Shown here: positions 1 through 9,245 of the stretch, one piece after another | How positions within the stretch are numbered: the stretch's first letter is position 1 | Layout of the letters: every line of letters starts with the position of its first letter | Source of the DNA: Anaerolineae bacterium | GTDB taxonomy: Bacteria; Chloroflexota; Anaerolineae; Promineifilales; Promineifilaceae | Direction of reading: 5' to 3' | Assembly (NCBI GenBank): GCA_028277515.1 | Contig: JANQGC010000052.1 | Span: 5,853-69,852 of the forward strand | Length of the DNA: 64,000 bases | Notes under the pieces: model-generated | Seen by the model: only the letters and a program-made list of their open reading frames with translations | Told to the model about the DNA's origin: nothing | The model's database searches: none | Made by a program: the position numbers and the translations under genes

Positions 1-866
1 AGCAGCCGGCCTAATTTCTGCACGATGTACGCCGTATAATCTTCACTTCCTGCCGACGAACCGGCGTTCACCAGGACCAGGTCATGATCTTTGGCAGCCT
101 GGCGTACGGCCGATTCAATCTGCGCTAACTGGTCGGGAACAATCGGCCAACGGGTGGGCAGCCCACCCCAATCAGCCACCTGAGCGGCCAGGACAATGCT
201 GTTGTATTCAATAATCTGGCCGGCCTGCAGGTCGCTTTCATTAAACGCATTATCAGGCGCGACCAGCTCCGAACCGGTGGGGATAATGGCCACCTTCGGA
301 CGGCGATAAACCTCGACGGCCGCGTGGCCGGAGCCGGCCAACGCTCCCAAATCAACCGGTCGCAGTTTATGATTGGCCGGCAGCACCAGTTCCGTGGCCA
401 CCATGTCCTCACCCATTGGCCGTACATGACGCCAGGGTGGAACAGAGGCCCGGATCTCAATGCCCGTCCGGCCGTCGGGCAGCGTCACCTGTTGCGTGTG
501 TTCGATCATCACGACCGCATTGGCCCATGAAGGCAGCGGATGTCCCGTATTGGCCGCCTGGATGGGTCGTTCGACTTCATTTGGATCATCGTTTTCATCA
601 ATTAAGCGCAGCCGTAAAGGGCTTGTCTCCGTTGCCCCCACCGTATCCCTGGCGCGCAAAGCATAGCCATCCATAGCACTGGCATGATAATGGGGCGAGG
701 AAATCCTGGCGAAGACGGCCGAGGCCGTCACCCGGCCGTTCGCTTGCGCGACAGATAGGCGTTCCGAGGGCAAGGGATCCCAAAGCCCGGCAGCTTGCAG
801 CGCCAGCCGCAAGGATTGTTGCGCTTCTTCTATAGGAATGTCTTCCAAGTAAATGTTTCTTTTCAT
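1..866 (-). CDS. moeA: Molybdopterin molybdenumtransferase MoeA, C-terminus beyond window
   Basis: The visible 288 residues read as MoeA, which inserts molybdate into adenylylated molybdopterin in the last step of molybdenum cofactor synthesis (cytoplasm). I see the family motif YHASAMDGYALRA near residue 70, GEDM, RPKVAIIPTGSEL, a conserved EYNS, and NAGSSAGSEDYT close to the window edge, in the order found in MoeA. The start MKRNIYLEDIPIEEA and the SSAGSEDYT variant are what I associate with MoeA proteins fused to a LysR-type substrate-binding domain; the fusion part, if present, lies outside the window. The ATG at 866 is preceded only by a weak AAGG. The gene is last in the minus-strand run from mutS2, 31 bases after rlmH. 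Confidence 0.9.
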   Translation of the reverse strand, partial: MKRNIYLEDIPIEEAQQSLRLALQAAGLWDPLPSERLSVAQANGRVTASAVFARISSPHYHASAMDGYALRARDTVGATETSPLRLRLIDENDDPNEVERPIQAANTGHPLPSWANAVVMIEHTQQVTLPDGRTGIEIRASVPPWRHVRPMGEDMVATELVLPANHKLRPVDLGALAGSGHAAVEVYRRPKVAIIPTGSELVAPDNAFNESDLQAGQIIEYNSIVLAAQVADWGGLPTRWPIVPDQLAQIESAVRQAAKDHDLVLVNAGSSAGSEDYTAYIVQKLGRL

Positions 867-897
867 ACCTTATGAGGCGGATTTCATGGAATCCAAC

Positions 898-1380
898 CTA
901 TTTATGATAGGGCACGCGGTTCAAGATCGTGAAAGCACGGTACAGTTGTTCCCAAAATAGGATGCGCGCCAATTCATGCGGGAATGTCAGCCGTGACAGA
1001 GATACTCGACCATCCACAGCCGCAATAACTTCATCGGAAAATCCCAATGGACCACCGATTAAAAAGGCGATGTCCCCATACACTTCCAGTTGTTTGCCCA
1101 CAAATGATGCGAATGTTTCGCTGGTCATTTCTGTGCCATCAGAAGTCAGCAGAAAACGGCGTGCGGATTTTTGCGATGCTTGCAGAAGTTGTTCCCCTTC
1201 GCGCTGCATGGCCACGGTGTCGGGAAACCCTTTTCCCACAGAATCTTTGACCTCAACAAGCCGGACATGCGTGAATCGATTGAGCCGTTTCTGGTAATCG
1301 CGTTGCGTTTCACGCCATTCTCGCCGGCGCAGCTTCCCAACGGCGACGAGGTTGATCCGTCCTGTCCTCCGCCTGGCCAT
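898..1380 (-). CDS. rlmH: 23S rRNA (pseudouridine1915-N3)-methyltransferase RlmH
   Basis: This 160-residue SPOUT-class methyltransferase methylates pseudouridine 1915 in helix 69 of 23S rRNA on the assembled 70S ribosome, using S-adenosylmethionine. Diagnostic pieces are FLIGGPLGF (residues about 105-113) and the strongly conserved C-terminus LTFPHELARILFWEQLYRA followed by ILNRVPYHK, which together make the knotted SAM pocket. The length matches the family (about 155-160). Its ATG overlaps the stop of the upstream TPR gene as TGATG, so translation is probably coupled. Nothing unusual is seen. Confidence 0.97.
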   Translation of the reverse strand: MARRRTGRINLVAVGKLRRREWRETQRDYQKRLNRFTHVRLVEVKDSVGKGFPDTVAMQREGEQLLQASQKSARRFLLTSDGTEMTSETFASFVGKQLEVYGDIAFLIGGPLGFSDEVIAAVDGRVSLSRLTFPHELARILFWEQLYRAFTILNRVPYHK

Positions 1381-1880
1381 CAGTTCAATTTACCCAACAA
1401 GCCATTACGGGCCCATTCTGCAGGCAGATACATGGGGGCTGCGGCCAGGGCACGATTATAATAAACCAGGGCCTGGTGATAGTCTCCTAAATGTTGGAAG
1501 ACGCGCCCTAGATTCATATAAGCATATTCCGGCGAACTGTAACGGGGTGCGGTGGTCGCTTCTTCCAGCCAGGGAATGGCATCTTCCCAGCGCCGCAATT
1601 CGATCATATAAGCGCCGATATCGTTATAAGGGTTGCCAAAGGCAGGATCGATTTCAATGGCCTTTTTACACAAGGCTATCGCCTTTTCATACAGGTCGAT
1701 CATGCTGTATGCCCATCCTAAAAAGGTATAGGCTTCGGCCGTTGGATGAAGGGCAATCGACCGTTTGTAGAGCAAAATCGCATCGGCGATCTTGCCCTGT
1801 GTTTGCTCACGATATGCTTGTTCCCACAAAATTCGGGCCTGCTTCCGTGAAATTTCCTCGTCGTTTAAATCCTCACTCAT
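1380..1880 (-). CDS. TPR-repeat protein
   Basis: A 166-residue soluble protein made almost wholly of tetratricopeptide repeats: about four 34-residue units, for example GKIADAILLYKRSIALHP, DLYEKAIALCKKAIEIDP and DYHQALVYYNRALAAAP. TPRs bind peptides of partner proteins; no catalytic domain is visible and the partner is unknown. I place the start at ATG 1880 (MSEDLNDEEISRK), which overlaps the stop of the upstream HAD gene as ATGAGTGA; an upstream in-frame start at 1913 would add 11 non-TPR residues inside the HAD gene. The end overlaps rlmH. Tight coupling on both sides marks it as a member of the housekeeping operon. Confidence 0.85.
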   Translation of the reverse strand: MSEDLNDEEISRKQARILWEQAYREQTQGKIADAILLYKRSIALHPTAEAYTFLGWAYSMIDLYEKAIALCKKAIEIDPAFGNPYNDIGAYMIELRRWEDAIPWLEEATTAPRYSSPEYAYMNLGRVFQHLGDYHQALVYYNRALAAAPMYLPAEWARNGLLGKLN

Positions 1881-2619
1881 GCGACCACTCGTCCAGGATA
1901 GGCAGCAGCTCATTTAGCTGGTGGATAATCGCATCAGGCCGCACATCAGCCGGATGGGGAAAACGTTGGCTGGATCGGATCAGAATTGTTCGCAAACCGG
2001 TCGCTTGAGCGCCTACCATATCATTGGCCGGATCGTCGCCAATAAACACCCCATGCTGCGGCTTGATCTCAAGCTGATCCAGCAAGGCATGGTAGGGATC
2101 GGGGCTGGGTTTCCATTGGCCGGCATCGGCCGAAAATAACATGGCGTCAAAGTAATCTAAAGAAAACCGTTCCAAATCGGCGATATGAGCTTCTCCGGAA
2201 AACATCGTATTGGACAGCAAACCAAGCTTATATCCCTCATCCTTAATGGCTTGCAAGGTTTGTTGTGCATCTTGTAAGGCAAATGCCTGGCTGCAAACCG
2301 CTTTTTCATAAAGCACGGCTGCCTCTTCTAACCAGGGCTTTTGCACGCCCTGAACCCCACAATCTACGAGCACTTCGGACAAAAAATCGGTCAATCGCAA
2401 ATTGCGCCGGCCATTAACCGCCATCTGCCAGCGGCCCGGCAAAATTTCAAATCCGGCCGCTTTAAATCGTTCAAATTCAGGTAAAGCAACATCCTTTTCC
2501 GCTAAAGAATGATAAGCGGCTTGCAACCCTGGAGTTTCCAACTCCGGCCAACTGGCAAATGGGCCAGCATATTCAATTAAAGTACCACCTAAATCAAAGA
2601 TAAGACCTTCAATCTTCAT
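1873..2619 (-). CDS. HAD-superfamily hydrolase (phosphatase-like)
   Basis: A 248-residue haloacid-dehalogenase-like hydrolase, probably a small-molecule phosphatase. Motif I is FDLGGTL at residues 8-14, with Asp9 as nucleophile; the usual second Asp (DxD) is Gly here, a variant that exists in the superfamily but removes the general acid used by standard phosphatases. Motif II is LLSNTM, motif III Lys is in KPSPDPYHALL, and motif IV is VFIGDDPANDMVGA. A helical cap sits between motifs I and II, as in subclass I. The substrate cannot be told. The gene starts 56 bases after mutS2 and overlaps the next TPR gene by 8 bases. Confidence 0.9.
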   Translation of the reverse strand: MKIEGLIFDLGGTLIEYAGPFASWPELETPGLQAAYHSLAEKDVALPEFERFKAAGFEILPGRWQMAVNGRRNLRLTDFLSEVLVDCGVQGVQKPWLEEAAVLYEKAVCSQAFALQDAQQTLQAIKDEGYKLGLLSNTMFSGEAHIADLERFSLDYFDAMLFSADAGQWKPSPDPYHALLDQLEIKPQHGVFIGDDPANDMVGAQATGLRTILIRSSQRFPHPADVRPDAIIHQLNELLPILDEWSHE

Positions 2620-2674
2620 TTTCTAATTTCCATTTCCCTGGAATCTCAAATTCTCCGGGGAATTATTCGCCGAT

Positions 2675-5113
2675 TTATTCTCTTTCCATTAACTTAGCCA
2701 CAGTCACGCCGGCGCCACCTTCCCCATCTTTGCCCTCTTCCCAGGAATTGACGAACTGGTTGCTACCTAAAGATTCCCTGACGGCCATCCTCAGTTTCCC
2801 TGTTCCCTTACCATGAATGATGCGCACCCAGGGCAGTCGGGCCAGGAAAGCTGAATCCAAATACTTTTCTAATTCATCAATGCCGTCTTCCACTCGCCGC
2901 CCGCGCAGATCCAATTCGATGCCTGGCGATGTGACCGGCTCACTAATCATCTCACTTTCCGGATCGGGAACGGGGCGGCCTTTGAATTCCAGGTCGTCAT
3001 AACCGGCGCGCATCTGCATGCGGCCGATCGCGATAACGGCCTCTTTTTGACCCACCTCGATCACCTCACCACGTGTGTTCAGCGATTTAACCTTCACCGT
3101 ATCTCCCTTCTGAAGGACGCGGCGCGTTTCCTTGGCCTTCTTTTTAGCACTGCTCTGGCCGGCTACCTTTTTATGAGGAACGACCGGCTGCACCTGTTCT
3201 TCTTCAATCCGTTCCACCTCTTTGCCAATCTTCTTGAGCATATTGAGGGACTCAGCATCGCGAATTTTTCGCCGCGCGCGGCGCAGTTCATCCCGAATCG
3301 CTTGCAATTCTTCCTCGGCCTCTACCCGCGTTTCTTCTAAAATTCGTTCGCGCTCTTTTTCCACTTCGTGCAGCCGTTTCTCCAGGCGGTCACGGTTGCC
3401 TTCCGCCTCCCGCAAAGCCAGCCGTGTACCGGCTTCCTCCGCCTCCATTTTTTCCCGCAGCGAGTAAATGGAATCCAGCATATCTTCCGCTTCATGGCTG
3501 TCAGCGCCGACTAAACGCATGGCATCATCCAATATCGTCTCATCCAGACCCAGGCGCCGGGCGATGGCAAAGGCGTTGGAACGGCCGGGAATGCCAATAC
3601 TCATTTCGTAGGTAGGCGACAAAGTCTCAATATCAAAAAGTAGCGAAGCATTGACCGCACCCTCAGTCTGGCTGGCATAAATCTTTAATTCCGGGTAATG
3701 GGTCGCCACAAAGGTTGTTGCCCCCTTATCGCGCAAGAAGCTGACCGTCGCCTGCGCCAGGGCAGCCCCTTCGGTCGGGTCCGTACCCGAACCTAATTCA
3801 TCTAACAACACCAGGGATCGATCATCCACCTGTTTCAGGATGCGCACGATATTGGTCAAATGAGCCGAAAAAGTAGATAGGCTTTGTTCAATCGACTGTT
3901 CGTCGCCAATATCGGCAAAGACATTATCAAATACGGTTAACCTGGCTTCTACGGCCGGAACATGCAGCCCGGCCTGGGCCATCAATACGACTAAGCCCAC
4001 CGTCTTTAAGCTCACCGTCTTCCCGCCGGTATTAGGACCGGTAATCAAGACCGTAAATATATCTTCATCCAACGTCAGGTTAGTCGGCACGACCTCATCG
4101 GGATTAATTAAAGGATGGCGTGCTCCTTTGACCCAAATGGTCGAGCCGGGATGCAAATTGGGCGGTGGGGGCGTCCACTTAACCCGTTCATTGGCATGCT
4201 TGGGTGGTTTCGGCGTCTCAAATGTGCGCCAGGACACAAACTCCGGCTCAATCGCCTCTGTTACGGCCGCATAGTTGGCGCGAGCGAAGATCAGATCCAG
4301 TTCAGCCATGCGCTCGACAACGCGTTTGATGGTATCCCCCTGCTCGGCAATTTTGGCTGACAACTCGCGCAATATGCGCGTGATTTCATCCTGCTCCTGA
4401 ATATGCAGGCCACGATAATCGTTATTGAGTTCCACTGTATTCATCGGTTCAACCCATAACGTCGCCCCACTGCCACTGTGGTCGTGAACGATACCTTTCA
4501 GACGACCTTTGGCGTCGGCCCGCAACGGCACAACATATCGGCCGCCGCGCATGGTGATGATCGGCTCTTGCAAATATTGGTTCATACTGCTGTTCAACAG
4601 ACGTTGCAGCTTCTCCTGGATACGGCTGTAAACAACCTGCTGTTCCTGGCGAATTTTGGCCAGCTTCGGACTGGCGCTGTCCAACACATTGCCCCGCTCG
4701 TCAATCGTCCGGTTCACGGCCGATACGATACCGGGGCACTCTTCAATCAAAACAGCAATATCGGCCAGGTTCGGGAATTCATCTTCCAGCTTCAACAATT
4801 GGCGGCTGAGATTGCGCGAGGCAGCAATGGTGGCCTGGATATACTGCAAATCCTCGGCTTGCAGCGTAAATCCACGCTGGGCATTATCCACAGCGCGCCT
4901 GACATCTCGCGCGCCACCAATGGTGATGCTTGAATGCTCTTCCAGCAAAACCAACGCCTCGCGCGTTTCGGCCTGCCGGCGCTGTGCTTCATCAAGATCG
5001 GCCGTTGGTTCCAGGGCCAGCGCCAAATCCGTCCCGGCGCTGAAACTGGTATACCCGGCCATGATCTGGCGAATTTTATTAAATTCAAGAATGTTTAACG
5101 TTTTTTTGTCCAT
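2675..5113 (-). CDS. mutS2: Endonuclease MutS2 / ribosome-rescue ATPase
   Basis: An 812-residue MutS2. The family was first described as suppressing homologous recombination and more recently as an ATPase acting on collided ribosomes. Order of parts: MutS core and lever domains, the ATPase with Walker A GPNTGGKT at about residues 354-361, LLDELGSGTDP (Walker B), a long charged coiled coil (about 510-640), a KOW-like stretch (KGDTVKVKSLNTRGEVIEV) and a C-terminal Smr nuclease domain with LDLRGRR and HGKGTGKLR. The length is close to the family's usual length. I take ATG 5113 (MDKKTLNILEFNKI) as start because MutS2 proteins begin there; an upstream start would add eight atypical residues. It heads the minus-strand operon. 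Confidence 0.96.
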   Translation of the reverse strand: MDKKTLNILEFNKIRQIMAGYTSFSAGTDLALALEPTADLDEAQRRQAETREALVLLEEHSSITIGGARDVRRAVDNAQRGFTLQAEDLQYIQATIAASRNLSRQLLKLEDEFPNLADIAVLIEECPGIVSAVNRTIDERGNVLDSASPKLAKIRQEQQVVYSRIQEKLQRLLNSSMNQYLQEPIITMRGGRYVVPLRADAKGRLKGIVHDHSGSGATLWVEPMNTVELNNDYRGLHIQEQDEITRILRELSAKIAEQGDTIKRVVERMAELDLIFARANYAAVTEAIEPEFVSWRTFETPKPPKHANERVKWTPPPPNLHPGSTIWVKGARHPLINPDEVVPTNLTLDEDIFTVLITGPNTGGKTVSLKTVGLVVLMAQAGLHVPAVEARLTVFDNVFADIGDEQSIEQSLSTFSAHLTNIVRILKQVDDRSLVLLDELGSGTDPTEGAALAQATVSFLRDKGATTFVATHYPELKIYASQTEGAVNASLLFDIETLSPTYEMSIGIPGRSNAFAIARRLGLDETILDDAMRLVGADSHEAEDMLDSIYSLREKMEAEEAGTRLALREAEGNRDRLEKRLHEVEKERERILEETRVEAEEELQAIRDELRRARRKIRDAESLNMLKKIGKEVERIEEEQVQPVVPHKKVAGQSSAKKKAKETRRVLQKGDTVKVKSLNTRGEVIEVGQKEAVIAIGRMQMRAGYDDLEFKGRPVPDPESEMISEPVTSPGIELDLRGRRVEDGIDELEKYLDSAFLARLPWVRIIHGKGTGKLRMAVRESLGSNQFVNSWEEGKDGEGGAGVTVAKLMERE

Positions 5114-5214
5114 TATTTCGCTCTGTACCCGCGCCACGAAGTAGAGAGCAGTCGCGCAGGGGTGACACCTAAGTATAGCGGAATTTGCACACCGTGGCAG
5201 ACGCCGCTAAGGAT

Positions 5215-5243
5215 TTGAACACGATTTTTATTTAGGCTACAAT
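5215..5243 (+). promoter_or_regulatory. Sigma-70-type promoter for the Wzt-like ATPase gene
   Basis: TTGAAC (5215-5220), a 17-base spacer, then TACAAT (5238-5243), 33 bases before the ATG at 5276. The spacing and both boxes fit a vegetative promoter. It lies in the 160-base divergent gap between mutS2 and the Wzt-like gene. Confidence 0.6.
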
Positions 5244-5275
5244 GCCGCCAACATGAGATATAAGGCAATGAATAT

Positions 5276-6517
5276 ATGAGCCACGAAGCTCAACCTGTTT
5301 TGACGTTTAGCCATGTCAACAAGCGTTTCACATATTCGCGAGAGAGACCGCAATCGATCCTGGAAACCTTGATTTCCATATTCAGCCGCCGCTCCCGACG
5401 GCCGAAACAAGATCTTTGGGCTGTAAAAGATTTAACTTTCGCGGTCAATCCAGGCCAGGCTCTGGGTATTATCGGCCGCAACGGCAGCGGCAAGAGCACC
5501 GTGCTCAAACTCATGGCCCGCATTCTGCGCCCCACCAGCGGCCGGATCATGGTTAAGGGCCGGGTGAGCGCCCTGCTGGAATTGGGGGCGGGCTTTCATC
5601 TCGATTTAACCGGCCGCGAAAATATCGCCCTGAATGCTTCGGTCATGGGACTTTCCGAAGAAGAGGTTGAAAAAAACTTTGACTCGATCGTTGCCTTCTC
5701 CGAACTCGGTGAGTATATCGATATGCCGGTCAAGCATTACTCTTCCGGCATGTATATGCGCCTCGGTTTCAGCGTAGCTATTCATGTCGATCCCAACATT
5801 TTGATCATCGACGAGATCCTGGCTGTGGGCGATCAAACTTTTCAAATGAAATGTATCGATCGTATCCATGAGATGCACCGCCAGGGAGTCACAATCATAT
5901 TGATCAGCCACAACCTGGAAATCATCCGCCGCTTATGTTCCCATCTGATCTGGTTGGAACATGGGGAAATGCGCGCCAGCGGCCCCACGGAAGTGGTTGC
6001 TAATGAATATAAAGAGTTTTCTAACCTGGCGGCCGGTAAGCAGCTCGTCGTCCATCGCCAGGATGGCGCTTTTCGGCGCTGGGGCAGCAGAGAAATAGAA
6101 ATCACCGGCGTACGCTTTTTAGACAGCGCCGGAGAGCCACAATCGATCTTCAAAACAGGCGATGATCTGGTCATTGAAATCGCTTACAATGCTCACCAAC
6201 CGATCCCCAATCCCGAATTTGGCCTGGCTATTTTCCGCCAGGACGGCATCCACATCAACGGTCCTAACAGCCAAATGGCCGGGATGGAAACCGGGATCAT
6301 TGAGGGGCCTGGCTATGTTTATTATCACATTAAAGAACTCCCCCTCCTGCCGGCACGCTACCAGGTGACGGTCGCTATACATGACGGCCGGCTGATGAAC
6401 GCTTATGATTATCATGAACAAGCCTATCCTTTTCGCGTGGTTACCGGCGGCACAAAAGAGAGTGATGGATTAATAGAATTTCAGGCCACCTGGGATTGGC
6501 AGCCAACTTCCAGCTAA
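5276..6517 (+). CDS. Wzt-type polysaccharide-export ABC ATPase
   Basis: A 413-residue ATPase of the ABC-2 type that powers export of lipid-linked polysaccharide (Wzt, TagH and RfbE relatives). Walker A is GRNGSGKST (about 67-75), signature YSSGM (155-159), Walker B ILIIDE (175-180), followed by a switch His in LISHN. Residues about 255-413 form the extra beta-sandwich of Wzt, which in known cases binds the capped polysaccharide end and sets specificity. The normal partner, a Wzm-type permease, is not next to it or anywhere in this window, so it must pair with a permease encoded elsewhere. The downstream membrane protein starts 3 bases after its stop. Confidence 0.88.
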   Translation: MSHEAQPVLTFSHVNKRFTYSRERPQSILETLISIFSRRSRRPKQDLWAVKDLTFAVNPGQALGIIGRNGSGKSTVLKLMARILRPTSGRIMVKGRVSALLELGAGFHLDLTGRENIALNASVMGLSEEEVEKNFDSIVAFSELGEYIDMPVKHYSSGMYMRLGFSVAIHVDPNILIIDEILAVGDQTFQMKCIDRIHEMHRQGVTIILISHNLEIIRRLCSHLIWLEHGEMRASGPTEVVANEYKEFSNLAAGKQLVVHRQDGAFRRWGSREIEITGVRFLDSAGEPQSIFKTGDDLVIEIAYNAHQPIPNPEFGLAIFRQDGIHINGPNSQMAGMETGIIEGPGYVYYHIKELPLLPARYQVTVAIHDGRLMNAYDYHEQAYPFRVVTGGTKESDGLIEFQATWDWQPTSS

Positions 6518-6519
6518 CG

Positions 6520-7791
6520 ATGTGGCCTGACTTGATCAATGCCTTAAATCTGGCCCTTCTTTGGCTGTTGGTTCTGACGGCAACCTTTCTGCTGCTTGCC
6601 CAAACGCGCACAACCGCCTTTTTAGATAAAATCAAGTGCCCTCTCTTTTTCTTGATCTTCGTTGCCCTCATCGCTCGCCTGGTGCCTATGCTCTTGCTGC
6701 CGGTTGGTGCGGGTTACGACATTGAGTCCTTTCAGTTAGTCGGTGAAGCCTTTTTAAATGGGGAAGAAGTCTATACCTCCGCCGCGCGGGGACGCCATCC
6801 TTATTTACCTTTGCAAATGTACCTCATTGGCCTGACGACCTATTTGGCCCGTATCACACCCCTGCCCTTCATCATTTGGCTCAAACTGCCCTCTATCCTG
6901 GCCGATGTCGCCATCACCGGCATCCTATTCCAGGTGTTTCGTCGCTGGGGGTCAGCTCAGGGAGCGGCCGTCTCCTGGGCGCTGCTCTATGCCGTTAACC
7001 CGATTAGCGTCCTCGTCTCGGCCTATCACGGCCAGTTCGACTCTATGCCAACTCTCCTGCTTCTATTGGCCTGGTTCACCTGGCATTTTGGACAACATGT
7101 GAAACGCTCGGCCGTTTTCCTGGGTTTCGCGATATTGAACAAAACATGGCCTTTTATCTTTTTCCCGGTCTTATTCATTCGCCTGCCCAATAATCGCCGC
7201 CGCCTGATCTATACCCTCATTTCCCTGGGCATCCCGATCATCTTCACCCTCGGATACGTTATATTTTACGCCTCGGACCCGCTACCTATGCTGCGCCGGG
7301 CGCTAACCCACGCCGGTGTACCTGGATTTTGGGGTTTTTCAGCCTTGTTATATATCCCCGTAAGTTTATGGTTCGATCCCCAGCCGGCTATCCAGGTCCT
7401 CTTACCCGTTCAAAGAATTGTCCTGGTGCTGGTAGGACTTTTCGCGTTATGGTGGACCCGCCGCCAGAGAGCGCTGGATGCATTGTTAACCATTATACTG
7501 GCTATTTTCACGGTCACCCTGGGGATGGGCATCCAATGGCTGCTCTGGCCTTTGGCCTTCGCCATTGCGGCCAAAGAGAATAAGTGGCTCAAGTGGTATA
7601 CAATGGCCGGAACCTTGATGATGGTTGTTCATCTCTATGGACTGCATCTTTATCCTTGGGCATATACCATTTTCGATCCGCAAACGGCCGAGACAATTAT
7701 CCGTGCTTCATCTATTCCCGTCTGGATTATCGTGCTGTTATGGACAATCAGGCGTTTAAAGAAAGCTCAATCGCCAATCCAGCAAATTTAG
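6520..7791 (+). CDS. Polytopic membrane protein, GT-C mannosyltransferase-like
   Basis: A 423-residue protein with about ten to twelve hydrophobic segments. The first periplasmic loop carries acidic residues (AGYDIESFQ) and a later loop has AYHGQFDSMPTLL. The HGQFD motif and general layout recall GT-C enzymes that use polyprenyl-phosphate sugars (PIG-M/Gpi18-like and GT87 groups), so transfer of a sugar on the outer face of the membrane is my inference. ATG 6520 (MWPDLINALN) is preferred; an earlier in-frame ATG at 6496 lies inside the Wzt-like gene. Pairing with a polysaccharide-export ATPase supports a surface-glycan role. Its stop overlaps the convergent oxidoreductase gene by 4 bases. Confidence 0.65.
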   Translation: MWPDLINALNLALLWLLVLTATFLLLAQTRTTAFLDKIKCPLFFLIFVALIARLVPMLLLPVGAGYDIESFQLVGEAFLNGEEVYTSAARGRHPYLPLQMYLIGLTTYLARITPLPFIIWLKLPSILADVAITGILFQVFRRWGSAQGAAVSWALLYAVNPISVLVSAYHGQFDSMPTLLLLLAWFTWHFGQHVKRSAVFLGFAILNKTWPFIFFPVLFIRLPNNRRRLIYTLISLGIPIIFTLGYVIFYASDPLPMLRRALTHAGVPGFWGFSALLYIPVSLWFDPQPAIQVLLPVQRIVLVLVGLFALWWTRRQRALDALLTIILAIFTVTLGMGIQWLLWPLAFAIAAKENKWLKWYTMAGTLMMVVHLYGLHLYPWAYTIFDPQTAETIIRASSIPVWIIVLLWTIRRLKKAQSPIQQI

Positions 7792-9200
7792 TTGGCCAAA
7801 CGCTTCAATACAGACTGAGCAGCGAAGTAGCCGCACATACCATGCACCCCGCCTCCCGGAGGTGTAGAAGATGAGCAAAGGAAGAGATTAGGCAGGGGTG
7901 TTGCATAGGGATCGATCCTGGGGACAGGTCGGGTGAATAGCTGCCGCCAATTTTGCACACCGCCATTGATATCCCCACCGATGTAATTGGGATTATAGCG
8001 CTGCATGTCGGTCGTGTTCATCCTATACCTTTCCAGGATGCAGTCCCGGAACCCAGGGGCAAAACGTTCGACCTGGTTCTCAATAATCTCAGTCATATCC
8101 CTGGTCGAACCATGCGGAACATGGCAATAAGCCCAGCCGGTATGTCGTCCGATAGGGGCCCTGCTGGAATCGAATAGACTTTGCTGCGTTAATAATACAT
8201 AGGGGCGATAGCTGTATTGACCCTGCCAGATGATCCGTTCGCTTGCGCTGATCTCAGCAAGGGATGGGCCGATATGGACTGTCCCTGCCCGCCGGCACTC
8301 ATCGGCGACCCAGGGTATAGGTTCAGACAAAGCCCAATCAATCTTGAACACCCCTGGTCCATAGCGGTAATTTTCCATCTGGTGGCGGTATTTGGCCGGG
8401 AGTGCCTTGCCGGCAATTTGCAACACCTGGCGCGGTGTCACATCTAAGAGAATCGCTTTGGTGGGGGGTAGTTCTTTTAAAGATGTCACCTTCTGCCCCG
8501 TTACAATTTCTCCACCCAGCTCTTGTAAAAAGATGGCCAGCGCATCGGCAATGGCCTGTGATCCGCCGCGTGGCAGAGGCCAGCCGACTTTATGGCCTAA
8601 AATAGCCAGCATCAGGCCAAAAGCGCTGGTTGCCGGCCACTCCAGGGGCATAATAGAATGGGCTGCCAATCCGGCGAAAAAGGCGCGAGTTTTTTCTTCT
8701 TGGAACCATAAGTTTGCCAACGTTTTCGCCGGCCATAAGGCCCGCAAACCAAACTGGGCCATGACCAATGGGTGGCGAGGAAAGCGCAAGGGACCCAAAA
8801 ATTCATGGGCCAGGGCATCCCAGTTGCGTACCAGCGGTTTCATTAATCGGCCGTATCGCTCCCCATCCCGGCCCAAACCTTTTATCGTACAATCCAGGGA
8901 TTGGTGCATGGTGGCGGCCGTTCCATCCTCAAACGGATGCGCCAGCGGAAGGTCCGGCTGAATCCACTCCAATCCATAATCCTCCAAAGGCAGGCTCCGA
9001 AAAAACGGAGAACCCATACCCAAAGGGTGGATCGCCGAGCAGACATCATGGCGGAAGCCAGGCAAGGTTAATTCGGCCGTGCGCATACCGCCGCCAACCG
9101 TCTCCTTTGCTTCAACAACCTGAACCTGCCATCCTTGCCGGGCTAATGTTATCGCAGCCGCCAGGCCATTGGGTCCGGACCCGACAATAATTGCATCCAT
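7788..9200 (-). CDS. FAD-dependent oxidoreductase of the phytoene-desaturase / PYROXD2 type
   Basis: 470 residues with an N-terminal dinucleotide-binding fold: VGSGPNGLAAAITLARQG at residues 6-23, then an acidic VVEAKETVGGGMRT that binds the FAD ribose and marks the phytoene-desaturase branch. The C-terminal FAD segment LCSSSTPPGGGVHGMCGYFAA is typical. Such enzymes carry out FAD-dependent desaturation or isomerisation of polyenes, but many relatives, including the PYROXD2-like group this most resembles, have no known substrate. No carotenoid genes are nearby, so a carotenoid role is not supported. The start ATG 9200 has GGAG five bases upstream. Confidence 0.85.
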   Translation of the reverse strand: MDAIIVGSGPNGLAAAITLARQGWQVQVVEAKETVGGGMRTAELTLPGFRHDVCSAIHPLGMGSPFFRSLPLEDYGLEWIQPDLPLAHPFEDGTAATMHQSLDCTIKGLGRDGERYGRLMKPLVRNWDALAHEFLGPLRFPRHPLVMAQFGLRALWPAKTLANLWFQEEKTRAFFAGLAAHSIMPLEWPATSAFGLMLAILGHKVGWPLPRGGSQAIADALAIFLQELGGEIVTGQKVTSLKELPPTKAILLDVTPRQVLQIAGKALPAKYRHQMENYRYGPGVFKIDWALSEPIPWVADECRRAGTVHIGPSLAEISASERIIWQGQYSYRPYVLLTQQSLFDSSRAPIGRHTGWAYCHVPHGSTRDMTEIIENQVERFAPGFRDCILERYRMNTTDMQRYNPNYIGGDINGGVQNWRQLFTRPVPRIDPYATPLPNLFLCSSSTPPGGGVHGMCGYFAAQSVLKRLAN

Positions 9201-9212
9201 ATATCTCCAGAT

Positions 9213-9245
9213 AAGTGACAGTCACCTTGGAGGTGACTGTCACTT
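9213..9245. repeat. Perfect hairpin GTGACAGTCACCT, copy 1
   Basis: Arms of 15 bases (9213-9227 and 9231-9245) around a 3-base loop; the core is GTGACAGTCACCT and its complement. It sits directly after the stop codon of the 9245-9985 gene and before the flavoenzyme start. There is no T-tract, so it is not a classic terminator. The same core reappears at 15232-15264. Confidence 0.85.

Noticed and set aside
1352..2008. Long plus-strand open frame opposite the TPR and HAD genes
   Set aside because: It is antisense to two well-supported genes; its translation is rich in Arg, Ser and Cys and has no recognisable domain.
4478..5144. Plus-strand open frames opposite mutS2
   Set aside because: Shadows of the MutS2 coding strand with no ribosome site or family resemblance.
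7788..9200. Carotenoid phytoene desaturase
   Set aside because: Family signature is present, but no phytoene synthase, cyclase or GGPP genes are nearby and the sequence looks closer to PYROXD2-like proteins of unknown substrate.
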